From NCBI RefSeq assembly GCF_029227915.1, contig NC_079883.1, positions 28,770,001 to 28,834,000 on the forward strand: DNA of 64,000 bases, in the 5' to 3' direction. The stretch's first letter is position 1. Each line of letters begins with the position of its first letter. The notes beneath the pieces were generated by a model. The model was not told the DNA's origin, searched no databases, and saw only the letters and a list, made by a program, of their open reading frames with translations. A program made the position numbers and the translations under genes. The DNA comes from Hydractinia symbiolongicarpus. Taxonomy: Eukaryota > Cnidaria > Hydrozoa > Anthoathecata > Hydractiniidae. Shown piece by piece: positions 23,037 through 63,089 of this stretch.

Positions 23037-26000
23037 TTTTAGAATCCAAAAAATTATTTCGTCGTCCTAACGTTGTGTGACAGAAAAGAACAAGGCATTT
23101 GTCGTATTGAATGACGCAACTTTTTTGTTATAATATTAAAGACCAATTTTGTTCTGCGACTTTAGTCGGCAGAACTTTAAAGTGAGTTCGTGTCAACGGA
23201 TTTTTTTATGAAACCAGTGAATGTACTGAGAATTGACCTGTAGTTTCGTAGTTGTTTAAAAAAAGATTATTTTTCGTTAATATAGAAGGTCAATTAGTTA
23301 TAATATAAAATAAAAACAAAACAGATATAAAATTTACTAAATATATTTTTATTTCAATCCTAGTAGATGTTTGTGTTCATGCAATTTTGAAAAATTTGAT
23401 CTCACTTTTCCTTCACCTGCACCCTTATTAAAATAGTTTAATATTATTAACGTGAACGTTTTTCTCGCAAAATTTAATTAGTCAGAAAGAAACTTCGATC
23501 TTCAAATTTTGAAATTTAGATAGAGACGAAGGTTTCCATCATGCAGATAGCATATCCTTGGGATGTACATAACATAATTTTTAAATAATAAAAATTATGA
23601 GAAATTAATTTAAGAAATAACTTTTGGTGTGTAATTTAGTTTTTTTTAGTTACATTTCAAATCCGCCGCAGAACATCCTTCCTAGAAGGTTTTTTTTTAT
23701 TGAGATCTAGAATGTCGACATTTATTAAACTCCCATTTTTCACTAGAGAAATATAAATATGACTTTTTATTGAAATAGTACGGCGACATTTTTTTGGAAA
23801 ATTTTTGGACGGGATAAGTAAAGCAATAATACTGGCTGCAACCTATCGTTACCCCAGTCACAACGATTTTTGCGAAACTTGTTTGTGTAAAAGTTTTTAA
23901 ATTAATAAAGAGAAATATTTAACCTGGTGTAGTAGCATCGCAGGTTTAAGAGACTTTTGTTGCATTCTGCGAAGAACAAAGCTAATTATACTTATTTGCT
24001 TATTCACTTTTTTCAACCGAAAATAAGAGTCCCATTGTCTACGTAATCTCTTAAAGACTTGGGACACTATTTGAAAAATAAAATTTAGTGAGTGGAGTCA
24101 TCTTCGGTATTCCAGGATAAAAATTTCCTGTTATCTCGAGCCAAAGGGCATTGACTTCGTCTATTTTTCAATAAGAAACCGTATAGATAGCTGTAAGATT
24201 CTATGTCACTCAGCCAATCCTAATATCACTTTTTAAGTAATTTCCTCAACTTACAAGGGAGGGTGGGCGGGTCGTCTAATCCGTACAAATAGAATTGAAT
24301 TGTGAGTAAAATTGGGTGGGAAAGTTCTATTCAAGCATGTGTACCTTGCCTCGATTACTACGAAAATAAGTTACATTGGAACGAAGAAGCCTTCCGAAAT
24401 ATTGACCAACAGCCCACTGTATGTTATAAATTTCGCTTTCTGGCTATTACTTATTTTCACAGAAATAACAACATGTAACTATGTTAAAATCGGATTGATA
24501 CATAAAAACAAAACCGTTGACTGAGATAAAAAGGGCTTTTAATAATTTAACCTTGCCTAACAACACAGGCTTTATTGCTCACCAGACTGCTGCTAACAGT
24601 TAATTCTTGTAGTCAAATCTTGAAACTGTTTTGTTTAAAATTTATCTATTTCTATAATTATTTTAATCCACTTTTCTCAATGTTTTGTATTTTCAAACAC
24701 AATAAATTTAAAATGTTAGGTCAAAAATGCTTTCTAATACAGTATATCGACAATCTTATCTTAATTTTATAATAAGTTTGAAGGACAAATTGAAATTGGC
24801 GTTGGTGAAAAATGACGGTGAGTTTTTGCAAAATTTTCGCTTGCAAACATGTTGCCTGTATCGACTTGTTAATTAGGCTTAAAGGAGGCTCGAGCCTCTA
24901 ATACTAACTAATCAGGATTCATAATTCAACACTTATTATGTATTATATACAAAGCCAATTTACAAGAATTTTTTTATCCTAAACAGTAGAAAAGTGCTTA
25001 ATATTACGCACTTTTGTGTTTTGAACATGATCAGAAGCTTTTCATTGCCTATGTTTCCTCGTTTTCTAACATTCTTTGCAAGTTTCCACTAAAACTTGGC
25101 TGAGAAATTACTGTGTTACTTATATCCCTTAGAAAAATCTATTTTCTTAAAAAACTTGCCACAAACACCAAGTTTTGGAGAACGATGTCCTGCTTTCTTT
25201 TTCCTTTTAATATATTGTTAGCCAACAAATTGTCTCCAGCTGCAGGTTTCGTCATGAATTGAAGTATTAGCATTCTGTTAAGGGATATAAATCAAAAACA
25301 TACACAAAATTTGTTTTAGATTTGTGAAATATGTCAAGAGAAGTAAGGAGTACAAAAAGTGTCTAATATTAAGTACTTTTCTTTAAAATGCTCTTTCTAA
25401 TGCATTACGGATTTGGAATATTAGCTATTTGTTGTGAAAAGCGATGATGATAGCAGATCTTGAGTCTATCATCAAACGGGAGCTTGATTTAAGAAAGTCT
25501 TTGCATAGTTTCACCTGCCAGACCGAAGAGCAATTTCTTCCTAACAACGTCAATACACTGTCCATATGAAACCTACACTCAAAGAATACAAATATCCTTG
25601 AATTTTCCAGTATTAAACCTGAATTTATGCGTCTTGAGTTTATGTTATGTAAATCGCAAACACAAATAAACCCGTATTTACTTAAAAATGTTTGAAACAT
25701 TCCAAATGCTCTACACATATCTGCGATGTTAGTCATATCATCAAAAACAAGAAGATATTTAAAAATACTTTTTTCTCCATAATCGTGTAAGTCTACATCT
25801 TTATTTTTTTTGTATAATCACTAAATTCCCTCATCCTCATCGTTATCACGTAACTCATCATTCTGGTGAGAAATCAATTTCAAGTCAGAGACTACTTTTA
25901 ATAATTTATCAACGGTAGTAACTCCATAAAACTTAAAAAAAAATTGCCATATGGAAAAAAGATGCTATTTTATTTTCTCTTTTTTACTAAGATTAACAGA

Positions 26001-28754
26001 AGTAACCCAGTATAAAAAATATATATATAATGTTTTTATATAGATAAAATGAAAACCGCCGTTTATAAAATACATTTACATAATGAAATATGATATTCTT
26101 GAGAAACTATGTGTTATTTACTGCAGCGCTCTTTGAAACTCAAGCACGACCTGGGCTTGTTAAATGATGATAGCGGGCTTTAGTCTGCTAGCCGAATTTT
26201 ACTGTCGGCTGAAGTCTGCTTTCGGTGCGGCTGAAGTCACACATAAAACCTTTGGCGGAAGACCCGATACACCTGGCGAAGGCTCAGGCAGATCATAAAA
26301 TAAGTTAAACACCAAATAAGGAGTGTAACATCGGATGGTCAGCCGGCTGAATTCCACTATCATCATCATAATCAACTGATACTTTTCCTAATATATTTCT
26401 TGTGAAAAGTTCTCATTATTAAGCACGTTTCCCTTTAGCTTAGAAAGTAGTGAAAGTTAAACCCTTATTATTGATAGAAGTGTATATTGCATAGTTAAAG
26501 AAATTTTGGTTTTGTATAAAGACAAAATGTGCTAGACGTTCTACAAATACAGGCTCTTGGCCTAAAGTTTTTCTATTATGGTCCTATATCTCACTTTTTT
26601 TAACAATAAAGACAATTTCCATAGCAAATAATCGTTAGAAATTCTAATTCCATCAATGTTGGATACATTCTGGCTGTTTAAATATTTTTAATTATCTTCC
26701 TTGGTAACCTAAATGATGACTTTATTATTTTGGGAAAAGTGCCTAATATTAAGCACTTTTCAACAAAACGGTAAAGCAGATATAACGAAGCTTTAAATTT
26801 GATCAAAATAGTCTGGCAAAAGTTTTTATGGCTAATTGTCTTTAATATTAGTTAGTGTATTAAAATAAATAAGTAACCAACTTACTTTCTGAAATTAAAC
26901 CCTTCTCAACTGAAATGCTGAATCATAAAAAGCTTGTTGTAGGGATGGATTTAACAACGATTTTTAAGCTTGTAAGACCTACAAAGGTGCCTTTAAAATC
27001 AATTCTTATGACACCTGTGACAATTAAACCAACTTAGTAGCATGTGTTTGTGTTTTATTTGAGATTTTGTTAGGTTTAATAGTTATCAAGTTTTTTCTGT
27101 TTTTGCAATTTTTAGTATATAAACTCAGCTGTAGTTCTTTTGTGTTTTAGGATGACATGTTTAATATCAATTTTATTTTATTGTTTCCTGAAAATGAATT
27201 GTCTGTGGAAAGGTGTGACACAAAATTAAGTAGCAACTCATAATTGCCTCTTTGATTTTGTTGGTTTGAACTATTTCACCCAAAAGTGCTTAATATTTAG
27301 CATTAATCCTTATTATTAGGCATTTTTATCATTTGAAACATTCATTTAAGAACATGCTGGTTTGGCAGGTATTTTATATTGTATTAATCAGATGATCCAC
27401 AATACGCACGGGGGTTCGTATTTACACTGCTGTATCTTTAATACTGGCGAGTTGAGTTAAAAAACTGTTATTGATGGTTTAAGAAACATACCTTATTAAG
27501 ATAATTTGGATAATCCTTTTAATAAATTGCTTAAAAAATCATCATTTGAAGAGGTTATAAAACACTAGAGGTCCATACAGCTTGCAGACTCGAGAGCGAT
27601 GCAAATTAGATGACCGTGCCTGTGACATGAAAATGTATATTTTCTTTTTAAAAAATTATCAAAATAATTCTCTTATTTGCAAAGGACTAAGTTTTTGCCC
27701 TTCCTTCTTAATTTTCCTAACGTAGAGTAGGCAACGATCCCAGGTCCTACTGAACATTTTTTGCCAGGGTTTAACTGTAGCCTACGTTAACGACATTAGC
27801 TATGGGTTCTGCATTTATGGCAACCACATGTGTACTACATGTGCAGAGAGTTCTTTCGCTGTCTTCTCGCCATTTTTTGCAATGCTCCATTTAAAGGTAG
27901 GTACCATACCTCTCTTTAGGTTGCCTCATCCAGCGCCTTGTCCACCAAGCGCTCTGTAAACTTCTTGGGTTTAAGAAGGCCTGTCCTTTCTGTGTTGCGT
28001 CCTTAAAAGCTTATCTTTAACCAAGAGAGCTCTCCGCAACGGTGAAAAGGCTCCTGCATCATCCTTTGCATCCTCAAATACTTTAGAAATATCCGACGGG
28101 ATTTTTCTATACTTTTCTATACAGAGGAAAAGTGCATGACCTAGAGCCAGCTGCACGATTGTAAGGTGTTTAAGACTATCTGCATTTTAAACGCCTCGAT
28201 TACACGCTGGTCAATAAAATGTCTGAATAAAATACATTTTGCCATTTTGGCGTTTTTGATCTGGTTACAAAAGTCCATTTCCGTCTAAAAAAATATTAAA
28301 ATATTTTAATTTCAAAATTTACGACCAACAGACGTTGCCCCTTGTTAGTGTCGTTGATTCGTTAAAACATTGCGATGCTGGAAATGAGCGAGAAAAGCAA
28401 GAGCATGATGTTATTAGTCAAACGTCGATATAGACAAGCATCACAAGAAAAAAAAACGCATGACAAATTTTATGAAGTTTTATGATAATGATGAAAGTTT
28501 TGATATTTTTGATATCAATATTTGTTTACATCTGCTGGGTTTGGTGCAGGGAGCCACTATTCAAACCTCTATTAAAATTAGATTGCGATTTTGTTATGGA
28601 ATGCCTGGAAGATAACATTTAATTATCCATGAAGAGGGGCTGAAATGAATTGCAATTTCTTTTAGTTTCTTTTTTTTTCAAAAATTTTAATTACTTGGAA
28701 AATTAATGGAGTTAATTAGAAACGAGTTATCTACCTTACATATAAATCAAGCCC
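23037..28754. other. Intergenic stretch with dispersed short palindromes
   Basis: No supported gene. It contains five copies of a 26-bp palindromic motif (24990, 25355, 26405, 26735, 27282) and a small inverted-repeat element at about 26163-26370. Minus-strand open frames at 25425-25736 and 27971-28156 have no recognised family. Confidence 0.55.
26163..26370. mobile_element. Small inverted-repeat element (ATGATGATAG ends)
   Basis: It begins ATGATGATAGCGG and ends CCACTATCATCATCAT, giving inverted termini of about 10-13 bp. The interior is GC-richer than its surroundings (CGGCTGAAGT motifs repeated). No coding capacity. The class of transposon is not certain. Confidence 0.45.
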
Positions 28755-29762
28755 TTACTTGAAAAGTCCATATCGCTAATTGGACCTGTTCCAAAAATCG
28801 AAAACCCTACTCAAATTTCAGATTATAGACCAATTTCCGTGTTACCAGTTTTGTCTAAGGTATACGAACGTGTCATATTACAACAGCTTTGTGACTATAT
28901 AGATAAACAGTCTTTAATGAGTGAAACACAATCAGGTTACCGGAAGGGACAGTCGACAACAACGATATTATTGAAACTAAGAGATGATATTCAAAAAGCT
29001 ATGAATAAAAGCGAGGTAACCCTGGCTGTTTTAATTGACTACTCGAAAGCATTTGACACTGTACATTATGAAACTTTACTTCTCAAATTACACCAAATGA
29101 ATTTCACAAAAGAAAGCTTATTGATAATCCATGACTATCTTTCCGAACGAAAGCAGTTTGTTCAAGTGGATGATAAAACATCAAACACGCAACCTATCCA
29201 TTTTGGGGTACCTCAAGGAAGCATTCTGGGCCCAGTATTATTTAACTTGTATGTCATGGATCTGTCTCAGAATGTGTCATCTAACACAACACAGTATGCT
29301 GATGACACTGTATTATACCAACACTGCAAAATGAAAAATTTGAAAACATGTGCAAAAACACTTGAGGACGATCTGAATAGTCTATCTGGTTGGTCAACCA
29401 ATCAGAACCTTCTATTTAATGATGGCAAAACGAAACAAATGTTATTCTCAACAAACAAAATGAGTTCCTATCATCATCTTGAAACAACCAACGACTGTAA
29501 CATTATTCACAATGGTTGCTCAATCGAACGTAACTCAATCTCAAAAATACTGGGAATACATTTTGACGAAAATCTGAATTGGAAAAATCATATTACCAAA
29601 GTTACACAATCTTCCTATGCAGTAATTCGGGCACTTAAACAATGGAAACGATTTACTCCATATCATGTGAGAAAGAACCTCGCCAATTACCAAAGTACCT
29701 ATTAAATAGACTTCAGAGAGTGCAGAACACAGCAGCATCTTATTTTTACGCCGATTTTGTTA
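28755..29762 (+). pseudogene. Non-LTR retrotransposon reverse transcriptase fragment (LINE)
   Basis: The open frame continues upstream of the ATG at 28839 to about 28755, reading DYRPISVLPVLSK (RT domain 0/1). It then shows motif A DYSKAFDT, motif B GVPQGSILGPVLF and motif C YADDT, then the thumb region. This is the RT of a Jockey/CR1-type LINE, which copies RNA to DNA at the target site. The frame stops at 29703, but PKYLLNRLQRVQNTAASY continues in another frame from 29687, which shows a deletion plus frameshift in the C-terminal part. The endonuclease and 5' end are absent, so the copy is dead. Confidence 0.85.
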
Positions 29763-32276
29763 TTTTTAAGCTTGTTTTTTTTTGATTATACAACCCCAAT
29801 TTCCACAACTGGAACCTCTTTGAATTTATTCGGCTTTCAACTGAAAGCTTGTATGTTTACACCGCAAATCACATAAATAAACAGATTCTTGAATTTTCAT
29901 GCAGAATTTATGTTGTTTAAAAATTATACACCAAGAGGGTACCTCTCTGTATATTCTCATGTAGTAGCTGTATTCACTTGTTGTTGCATAACATGTTTAT
30001 ATAAGACAACATTTTGTTTTGTTTTCTCAGTTTTATTTAGTAGGTACATTTTGATCTAAATAATTTCCACCTGAGAATACATTTCAGTTCCTTTACATAT
30101 GTTTTACGTATGGTTACTGAAAACAACATACTAAATCATGCTGTAATCCTAATTATTCTTCAGGAAATGAAGAATAATATAAAATGAAATGTCATAATGC
30201 CTACAGTCAAAGCCTTATTAAATTTATTCTGTTTACTTTAATACAGAAATTTTAAGAGGTATTTCAGGTCTAGTACAGTTACCTAATGTGGATAACAATT
30301 GTTTCCGCAATTGTTACCTTTACAATCTGACGTCAATTCACGTTATGTAAATCATAATGAAAATGTTGATGACTTTTTACCGCTAATTTTTAGCACAAAT
30401 GAGCGTATGGCCGAGACATAAAAAAAGTGATAATTTACCTTGAGTATGTGTTGTGCGAATACATTCTTGTCACAAGTAACCAATTTTAACAACAAATGGG
30501 CTACTTATAACAAAGGCTATGTTACTGAGAATAGACCAAACACTGAAGATGCTCGTACATATATTTATTTGATTGTGTGTGTGTGTGTGTGTGACTAAGA
30601 CAAAATGCATTAAACATTACCAAGACATATGATATACGTAAAGAACCTCGCGAATAAAGTTGATTGTGATTTCTGTTACAAAGTTAGACAGAATATATAT
30701 TGCCATTTAGGTAGGCAATAATATTTGATACGCACTAGCATTTATTTTTAAAAATTGATTTGTGAGATCTTGAACGGAAAGTTCATCGAAGGTGAAGCTC
30801 AGAAAAAGAACGCAGAAAGCTTAGTTATGGTGTTGCGCAGCAGTGCAGCGGGTCTATTCACTCTTGATAAACTATGGTGTAAACACTTTTACTCTACCAG
30901 TTACCAATAGTTACGAAGATTAGATTCGAACACACGACTACTCCCGTTGCGGTGCTCAGAGAAGCAATTATTTCCATTTTTGTGGGACACATCTGCATTT
31001 TAATAAAAGCTCACGAGCGAGCTTGTGAAAAATGATATTCAAATAAATGCCAACAAATACACAGAACCGTAAACAAAAAACTTACTAACTATAAGTGCTT
31101 AAGTCACTAAATGTGACAATTATTTCACTCAAATCCTACAAATCGAATTGTTAGCCATCACTAACAACGAAACACGGATTTTCGTTCATAACATTTACAT
31201 GAATACAAAACGCTAAATACTACAATGTGTCACAAATCCCACGATACACAAGCGACACACAAAGAAAAGGTACAATGGTCATAGTTACACACTATACGCA
31301 TCAACTTTTAAATTACAATGTATCATTAGCAGGACATTTTGATTTAGAACTGGCAGGGTGAGGTTTAGAGGTGTACCTTGACCTATATTTCTTCTAGATA
31401 CTACCTTAGTAATTATACTAACTTATAGCAATTTTTATGGTTTACATGTTAAGACAAACCTTTATATAAATTTGAAATAAACAAACGAAAATTATAAGGA
31501 TTACCTAAAGCCAGCCAGCTAGCATTATTTATTGCTGTTCTGTTAAAGTTTCAGGCTATTTATCCTAGCCAACTTTCATTTTTGCGTTATCTTAACCAAT
31601 TTTATTTTTACTAGGCTGGGTTGGTGGCTATCTAGCTGTTAGCTACCTCAGGCTAAAAAGTAAAAGAAAAAATTCAAATAATTTTTCTTGTGATAAATGC
31701 AGTTAGGTAGCTATACCTTTTTCTGTACTATAAAGTTTTATCATTTAATGTTACAACAGTCTTGATCAACCTTTTATAATTACTCGGGTTTTCATTTACA
31801 CACACGTAATTTTTAAATGTGAGGCTTTACAATGTGTGCTTTGGAGGTTGTGTGTATTAATGTTTTTGGGTTATGATTTTTGTTCTTAAATTTTTTGTCA
31901 TCTGTTCTTTTCAACTAAAGGGTTTTTTTAAAGCTTAAAAGAAAAGCAATAAATAAGACGAGATAGTTAGTTTGGTTTAGATTGCTGCATCAAAATTTAC
32001 GTTTGTACCTAAAGTCCTAAAATTGAATTGTTTAAGATTTAGACATAGCTAGGAAACATTGACGTTTACTTAACATGTGAAAAAATAAAAAATAAATATT
32101 TGTACAGCTAAGCACAAAGGATCTATAAGGAGCTGCGAATGTCTTTATTTGATAATTTGTAAAATTAATGAGAGATCAAAATAAAATCTATAAAGATCTG
32201 TTTCTGCAGAGATTTCGGAAATAAAGCAGTGCGTCAGAATTCTAAACACACAAAGTACAGTTGTTAATACATAAGA

Positions 32277-32310
32277 CTAGTCGTTAGCCCGTAAAAAATC
32301 AAAACCAATT
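32277..32310 (-). mobile_element. Helitron 3' terminus
   Basis: Read on the minus strand it is GATTTTTTACGGGCTAACGA followed by CTAG and T, the same terminus as the mini-Helitron ending at 3316. The body would extend to higher coordinates, but its 5' end was not recognised. Confidence 0.5.
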
Positions 32311-32577
32311 CGCATAACAAAGTCAATAAAGCATTTGTGGTTTGTAATTCAAAAATTTTGAGGTGTGGTTAAGCTCAGATTTGGCCGACAGGAAAACATC
32401 CGGTATTACTACAGAGAATATAATATTAAAAAATAATTAAAAAGGTTATAAAAAATGTTTGGAAATTCGAAATACTTATTGCCAAGCTGAACTAGTTGCA
32501 AGATAACAAAAAGATCAACTAGTCGCAAGCTAACAAAAAACAATCAATTTGTGAAACGAAATAACTGCGGAATTGCT

Positions 32578-32816
32578 TACCGTAAATGAGAATTAAGTGC
32601 CCTGGGCGCTTATCTAAAATTATTATTGTGACTGGGGCGTTTATTTGGCAGGGACAGTTAATTCAGCTAATAACGCCAGAAAAGCAAAAAAGGGGGAGGG
32701 GGCTGTTATTAGAGCAGGGGTGCCTATTTACAAGCTTTTTCCTAACTCTGGGGCACTTATTTGACCGGTGCAGTTATTGGGCATGGGGCGCCATACTATG
32801 TAATATACGGTATGCA
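32578..32816. mobile_element. Inverted-repeat element with internal GGGGCGYTTATTT repeats
   Basis: The ends TTACCGTAAATG and ATATACGGTA are imperfect inverted repeats. The interior repeats GGGCGCTTAT, GGGGCGTTTATTT, GGGGTGCCTATTT and GGGGCACTTATTT at intervals of about 40-80 bp. The 87-codon open frame across it is low-complexity and not a recognised protein. Confidence 0.5.
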
Positions 32817-33562
32817 TCAAAATTTATGACAGAAATTGTCTTCGTTTAAATTGTTCCTTTCCTTAACAATAAAGTCGTTAGAATAACATAGTTAAAAGAT
32901 AGAGAGCACCTCGAGATGTAAGTACACGGCTAACTTTATTTGTCTTACTCGAACGTATGAAAATAATAGGGTAACGTGTGCATGACTTTATTTTGAAGAT
33001 ATTAGCTCTAATTCAAATCTTTTATTAAACGTGATGTCGTAGGTTTTTTGTTTAAGAAGTTGAACTCAATTATAAGTAGCAGTTGTAAATCAGAGCGGCA
33101 GAATGGCTACAAATAAATTGTCTCTCGCACGACTATTTTCAAACGAAACTAGTTTATAATTAATGTATTAAAATCTGAATATTCGCCACTTCAAATTTTT
33201 TCTGATTTAGTCGCCTCCTATAGCGGAAATGTGAACGGTCTTAAACTGTTTTTACAAACAAAATGATTACAAAAAATGATTGGTTAATAATTATACAAAA
33301 GTGATTAACAACAAATCTGAATCTAATATATTCAAAATAAATTCATGTACACGTCAATATTTTCTTACGCTTGAGTAAGACAAATAAAATCAACCATGTA
33401 CTTACATGCAGTAGTGTCTTATATGTTCTATGTTATTTTAACGATTTCTTTGTTAAGGAAAAGAACTGTCTTAACAAAATGATCAGAAAAATGATTAGAT
33501 AATAATTATACAAAAATGCTCAACAACAAAACTAGAACAAAATTCAGGTGACGGTATAATCT

Positions 33563-60656
<27,094 letters not shown>

Positions 60657-61351
60657 CTGAAATAAGTAGGTATACAATACAATAGTATGCAACAGATATA
60701 TGTTGTCTTTCCTATATGTAATAAATTGTTCCTATCATGTACGTACCATGTGATTATTATACATTGGCTCACTATTCTATTACAGGTTAGTTATCAGTTC
60801 TCCCTGACTGGCATACCGTCAGGAATACGATCTATTCTTTCTAAGAAATTGAGTATAAATGACCAAACGATAACGTAACGATTTTCAAGGTTGATTGCAT
60901 TTTCAGAAACCACAGCACGTTTAAATCTAACTGGTCATTTCTCGTATCATTTCGAATTAATGAATTGCACTCGCATTTGAATTTGTGTTAACTTTTTATA
61001 CTCCAACGTAAAGGGTAATTATAATTTTGAAAATATGATGCTTCTATTTTGAACAATAAACTGACACAGAAAAAATAAATCCCTAATAACACAAATACAT
61101 AAAACGAGCATTTATTATCATTAAATAAACCATACAATAACATGATAATACAAGCTACTATGCAACGGGCCAAGACAGAAAATTAACTTGGATATTGGGC
61201 GATTAAATTGTGAAAACGGGCGGTAAATTTAACAGTTTAGCATGTAAAAATATCATGATGGAACGTGTTAAAAAGAAAATGCAAGTAATGTATATATCAC
61301 ATTGAATCGTGCCTATGTAAACATGCATCAAAAGAAGAAATATTTAGTTAA

Positions 61352-61838
61352 CCCTATTATACCTGGGGGGGGGGGGGGGGCATAACTTTAGATACACATG
61401 TGATTAAGTGCTAACATTTTGTGACTATTCCTAACTTTTATTATTGCTTCTGATAAAAAATTACTTTTGGGGAAAATTTTGTACTTTGCTTGGGGTATTG
61501 CTTTGTTTGGATGGGGGTAACTTTTTTGGAATTTGGAAAACTGTTGACATTCAAGTAAGAATGTTATAAGATGTTATATTGGGTATATAATTATTTATTA
61601 CATGTATGTTGGTTACTAAGTGGTAACCAAGGTGTTGCTAAGGTGATATATGGTTACTAGGGACAAAAAGCAGACCAGATATGAAGGAAATATCAATCCA
61701 GCAAATTGACGTCATTTAGGATCCCAATGAAGTCATTATACTGTTTTCCTTACCTCCATTATCTTTAAATGTCCTGTTCTACATATATGCCAAGTTTAAT
61801 GGGCCAGAAAAGGGCCAAAAACCTCAGGTATAATAAGC
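61352..61838. mobile_element. piggyBac-type MITE, second family
   Basis: TTAA (61348-61351) precedes CCCTATTATACCTGGGGG. The other end reads ACCTCAGGTATAATAAGC followed by TTAA (61839-61842). The inverted ends share TTATACCTG. A run of 16 G lies at 61365-61380. No coding region of known type. Confidence 0.65.
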
Positions 61839-63071
61839 TTAATTGTAGTACGACAAATGCAATATCTAGTAGCATGTTTTAACATGGTGTATTTAACCCA
61901 CCCATTTATAAAAACATATCCACCATTTTCTGAAAAGCATTCTTACATCTTAAGGATTTTCAGAAAGCACTGCACGCTCCACAAAATATTCAACAAAGGT
62001 AATATCACTAAAACACATAATAACACGCCCACAACTACAGCACTGCCAAAAACCACATATAACATATTCCATAAAAGTATAATTGCATCGACAAAAATCA
62101 ATGCTCAGAACAAAAAAGCTTATCAAAAAAACTTCTGTATACAGAATAAAAAAACAACGTTGATCAGATAGCATATACTATGAACAGATTATTTATATTG
62201 GTTTAAATTCTCATTATCATTTAACATTTGCTTAAGTTTACTTTTAATAATTAAGAAATAATACTAGTTAAATAATCCTTTATTAAAAATCTTAAAATTG
62301 TGCATTCAAAATAATATTTTTGGCAACAACCTTTCATAAGGCCGTTGATCTTACAGTTTTGCGAACCACGTCCAATTATAAATTGGCAAGAAATCTATTC
62401 TTTTTTCTGATTCATGAGAAACAACATATTTCACCTACAAATTCTCACTTTCGTTACATTTTTCCTTTTTTTTATGATCTTAATATTTTTTGTGAACTAA
62501 TTATCAATAACAACAATCAGAGTGTGAAGATTATACAATCTGTGAGGATTTTTATTTTAAAGTTTATTGCTTATAAGAAATGAGAATATATGAAAAAATG
62601 TATGAAATTAAGGTTTTTAAGGTTAGCTTGATAATTAATAAAAGTTCCATTGCCTTTATGTACACTGTCCATGGCAAGAAATTTAGCTAACACACAAGAT
62701 TGTCTATATAGCCATGCACATGCGTTCACTATATAGAGTTAAGGTGCGAAAAATGAAATTTTTTAGAAACTTTTTAGTGAAAAATAAATCTTTTATTTAT
62801 TTATTATCATTCATTTTCTGCTATCATCAGACAGATGTTCTGCGAGATATGAATGATATATCCGCTATAACAGAATCTGTTGTGAAAAATATCTGTGACA
62901 TTATGACCGTGATGCAGGGTCGTGAGGAAATTGGACTCTGTCTGCTCTAGTCCGATAGCAGTTAACATAGGTTTAATATTATGCTACTTCCAACCGACTT
63001 CCACAATTACTTGTGAAATGGTCTTTTTCTACACCGTAATCCAATGATAAACATTGATAATCAACACTTAC

Positions 63072-63089
63072 CTTTTGGAAATAGCGTGT
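63072..63089 (-). CDS. Possible 18-nt micro-exon of the A2M-like gene
   Basis: On the minus strand TTTCAG precedes and GTAAGT follows an 18-nt segment reading HAISK in the phase needed to join the MG1 exon. A similar 16-nt candidate (63582-63597, TKRP) would join in phase before it. Two tiny exons in a row is unusual. The alternative is that the MG1 frame simply continues upstream of 60656 to a Met at 60770-60772 with a hydrophobic CCILLYCIP stretch acting as leader. Confidence 0.3.

Larger units (their letters stand above)
29763..33562. other. Intergenic stretch between LINE fragment and A2M-like gene
   Basis: No supported gene. It contains a (TG)n run at 30574-30593, a tRNA-like box B on the minus strand at 30923-30931, a Helitron 3' end on the minus strand at 32277 and a G-rich inverted-repeat element at 32578-32816. 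The last few hundred bases would be the 3' UTR of the A2M-like gene. Confidence 0.55.

Noticed and set aside
25425-25736. 103-codon minus-strand open frame
   Set aside because: No recognised family, low-information composition and no splice or start context; likely by chance.
24990-27303. CRISPR-like array from the repeated palindrome
   Set aside because: Spacing is irregular (about 330-1050 bp), copies diverge and the genome is animal.
27971-28156. 61-codon minus-strand open frame rich in K/R
   Set aside because: It looks protein-like in composition but has no recognisable domain and no continuation on either side.
32586-32849. 87-codon open frame
   Set aside because: It lies over the G-rich repeated element and changes frame relation between repeats.
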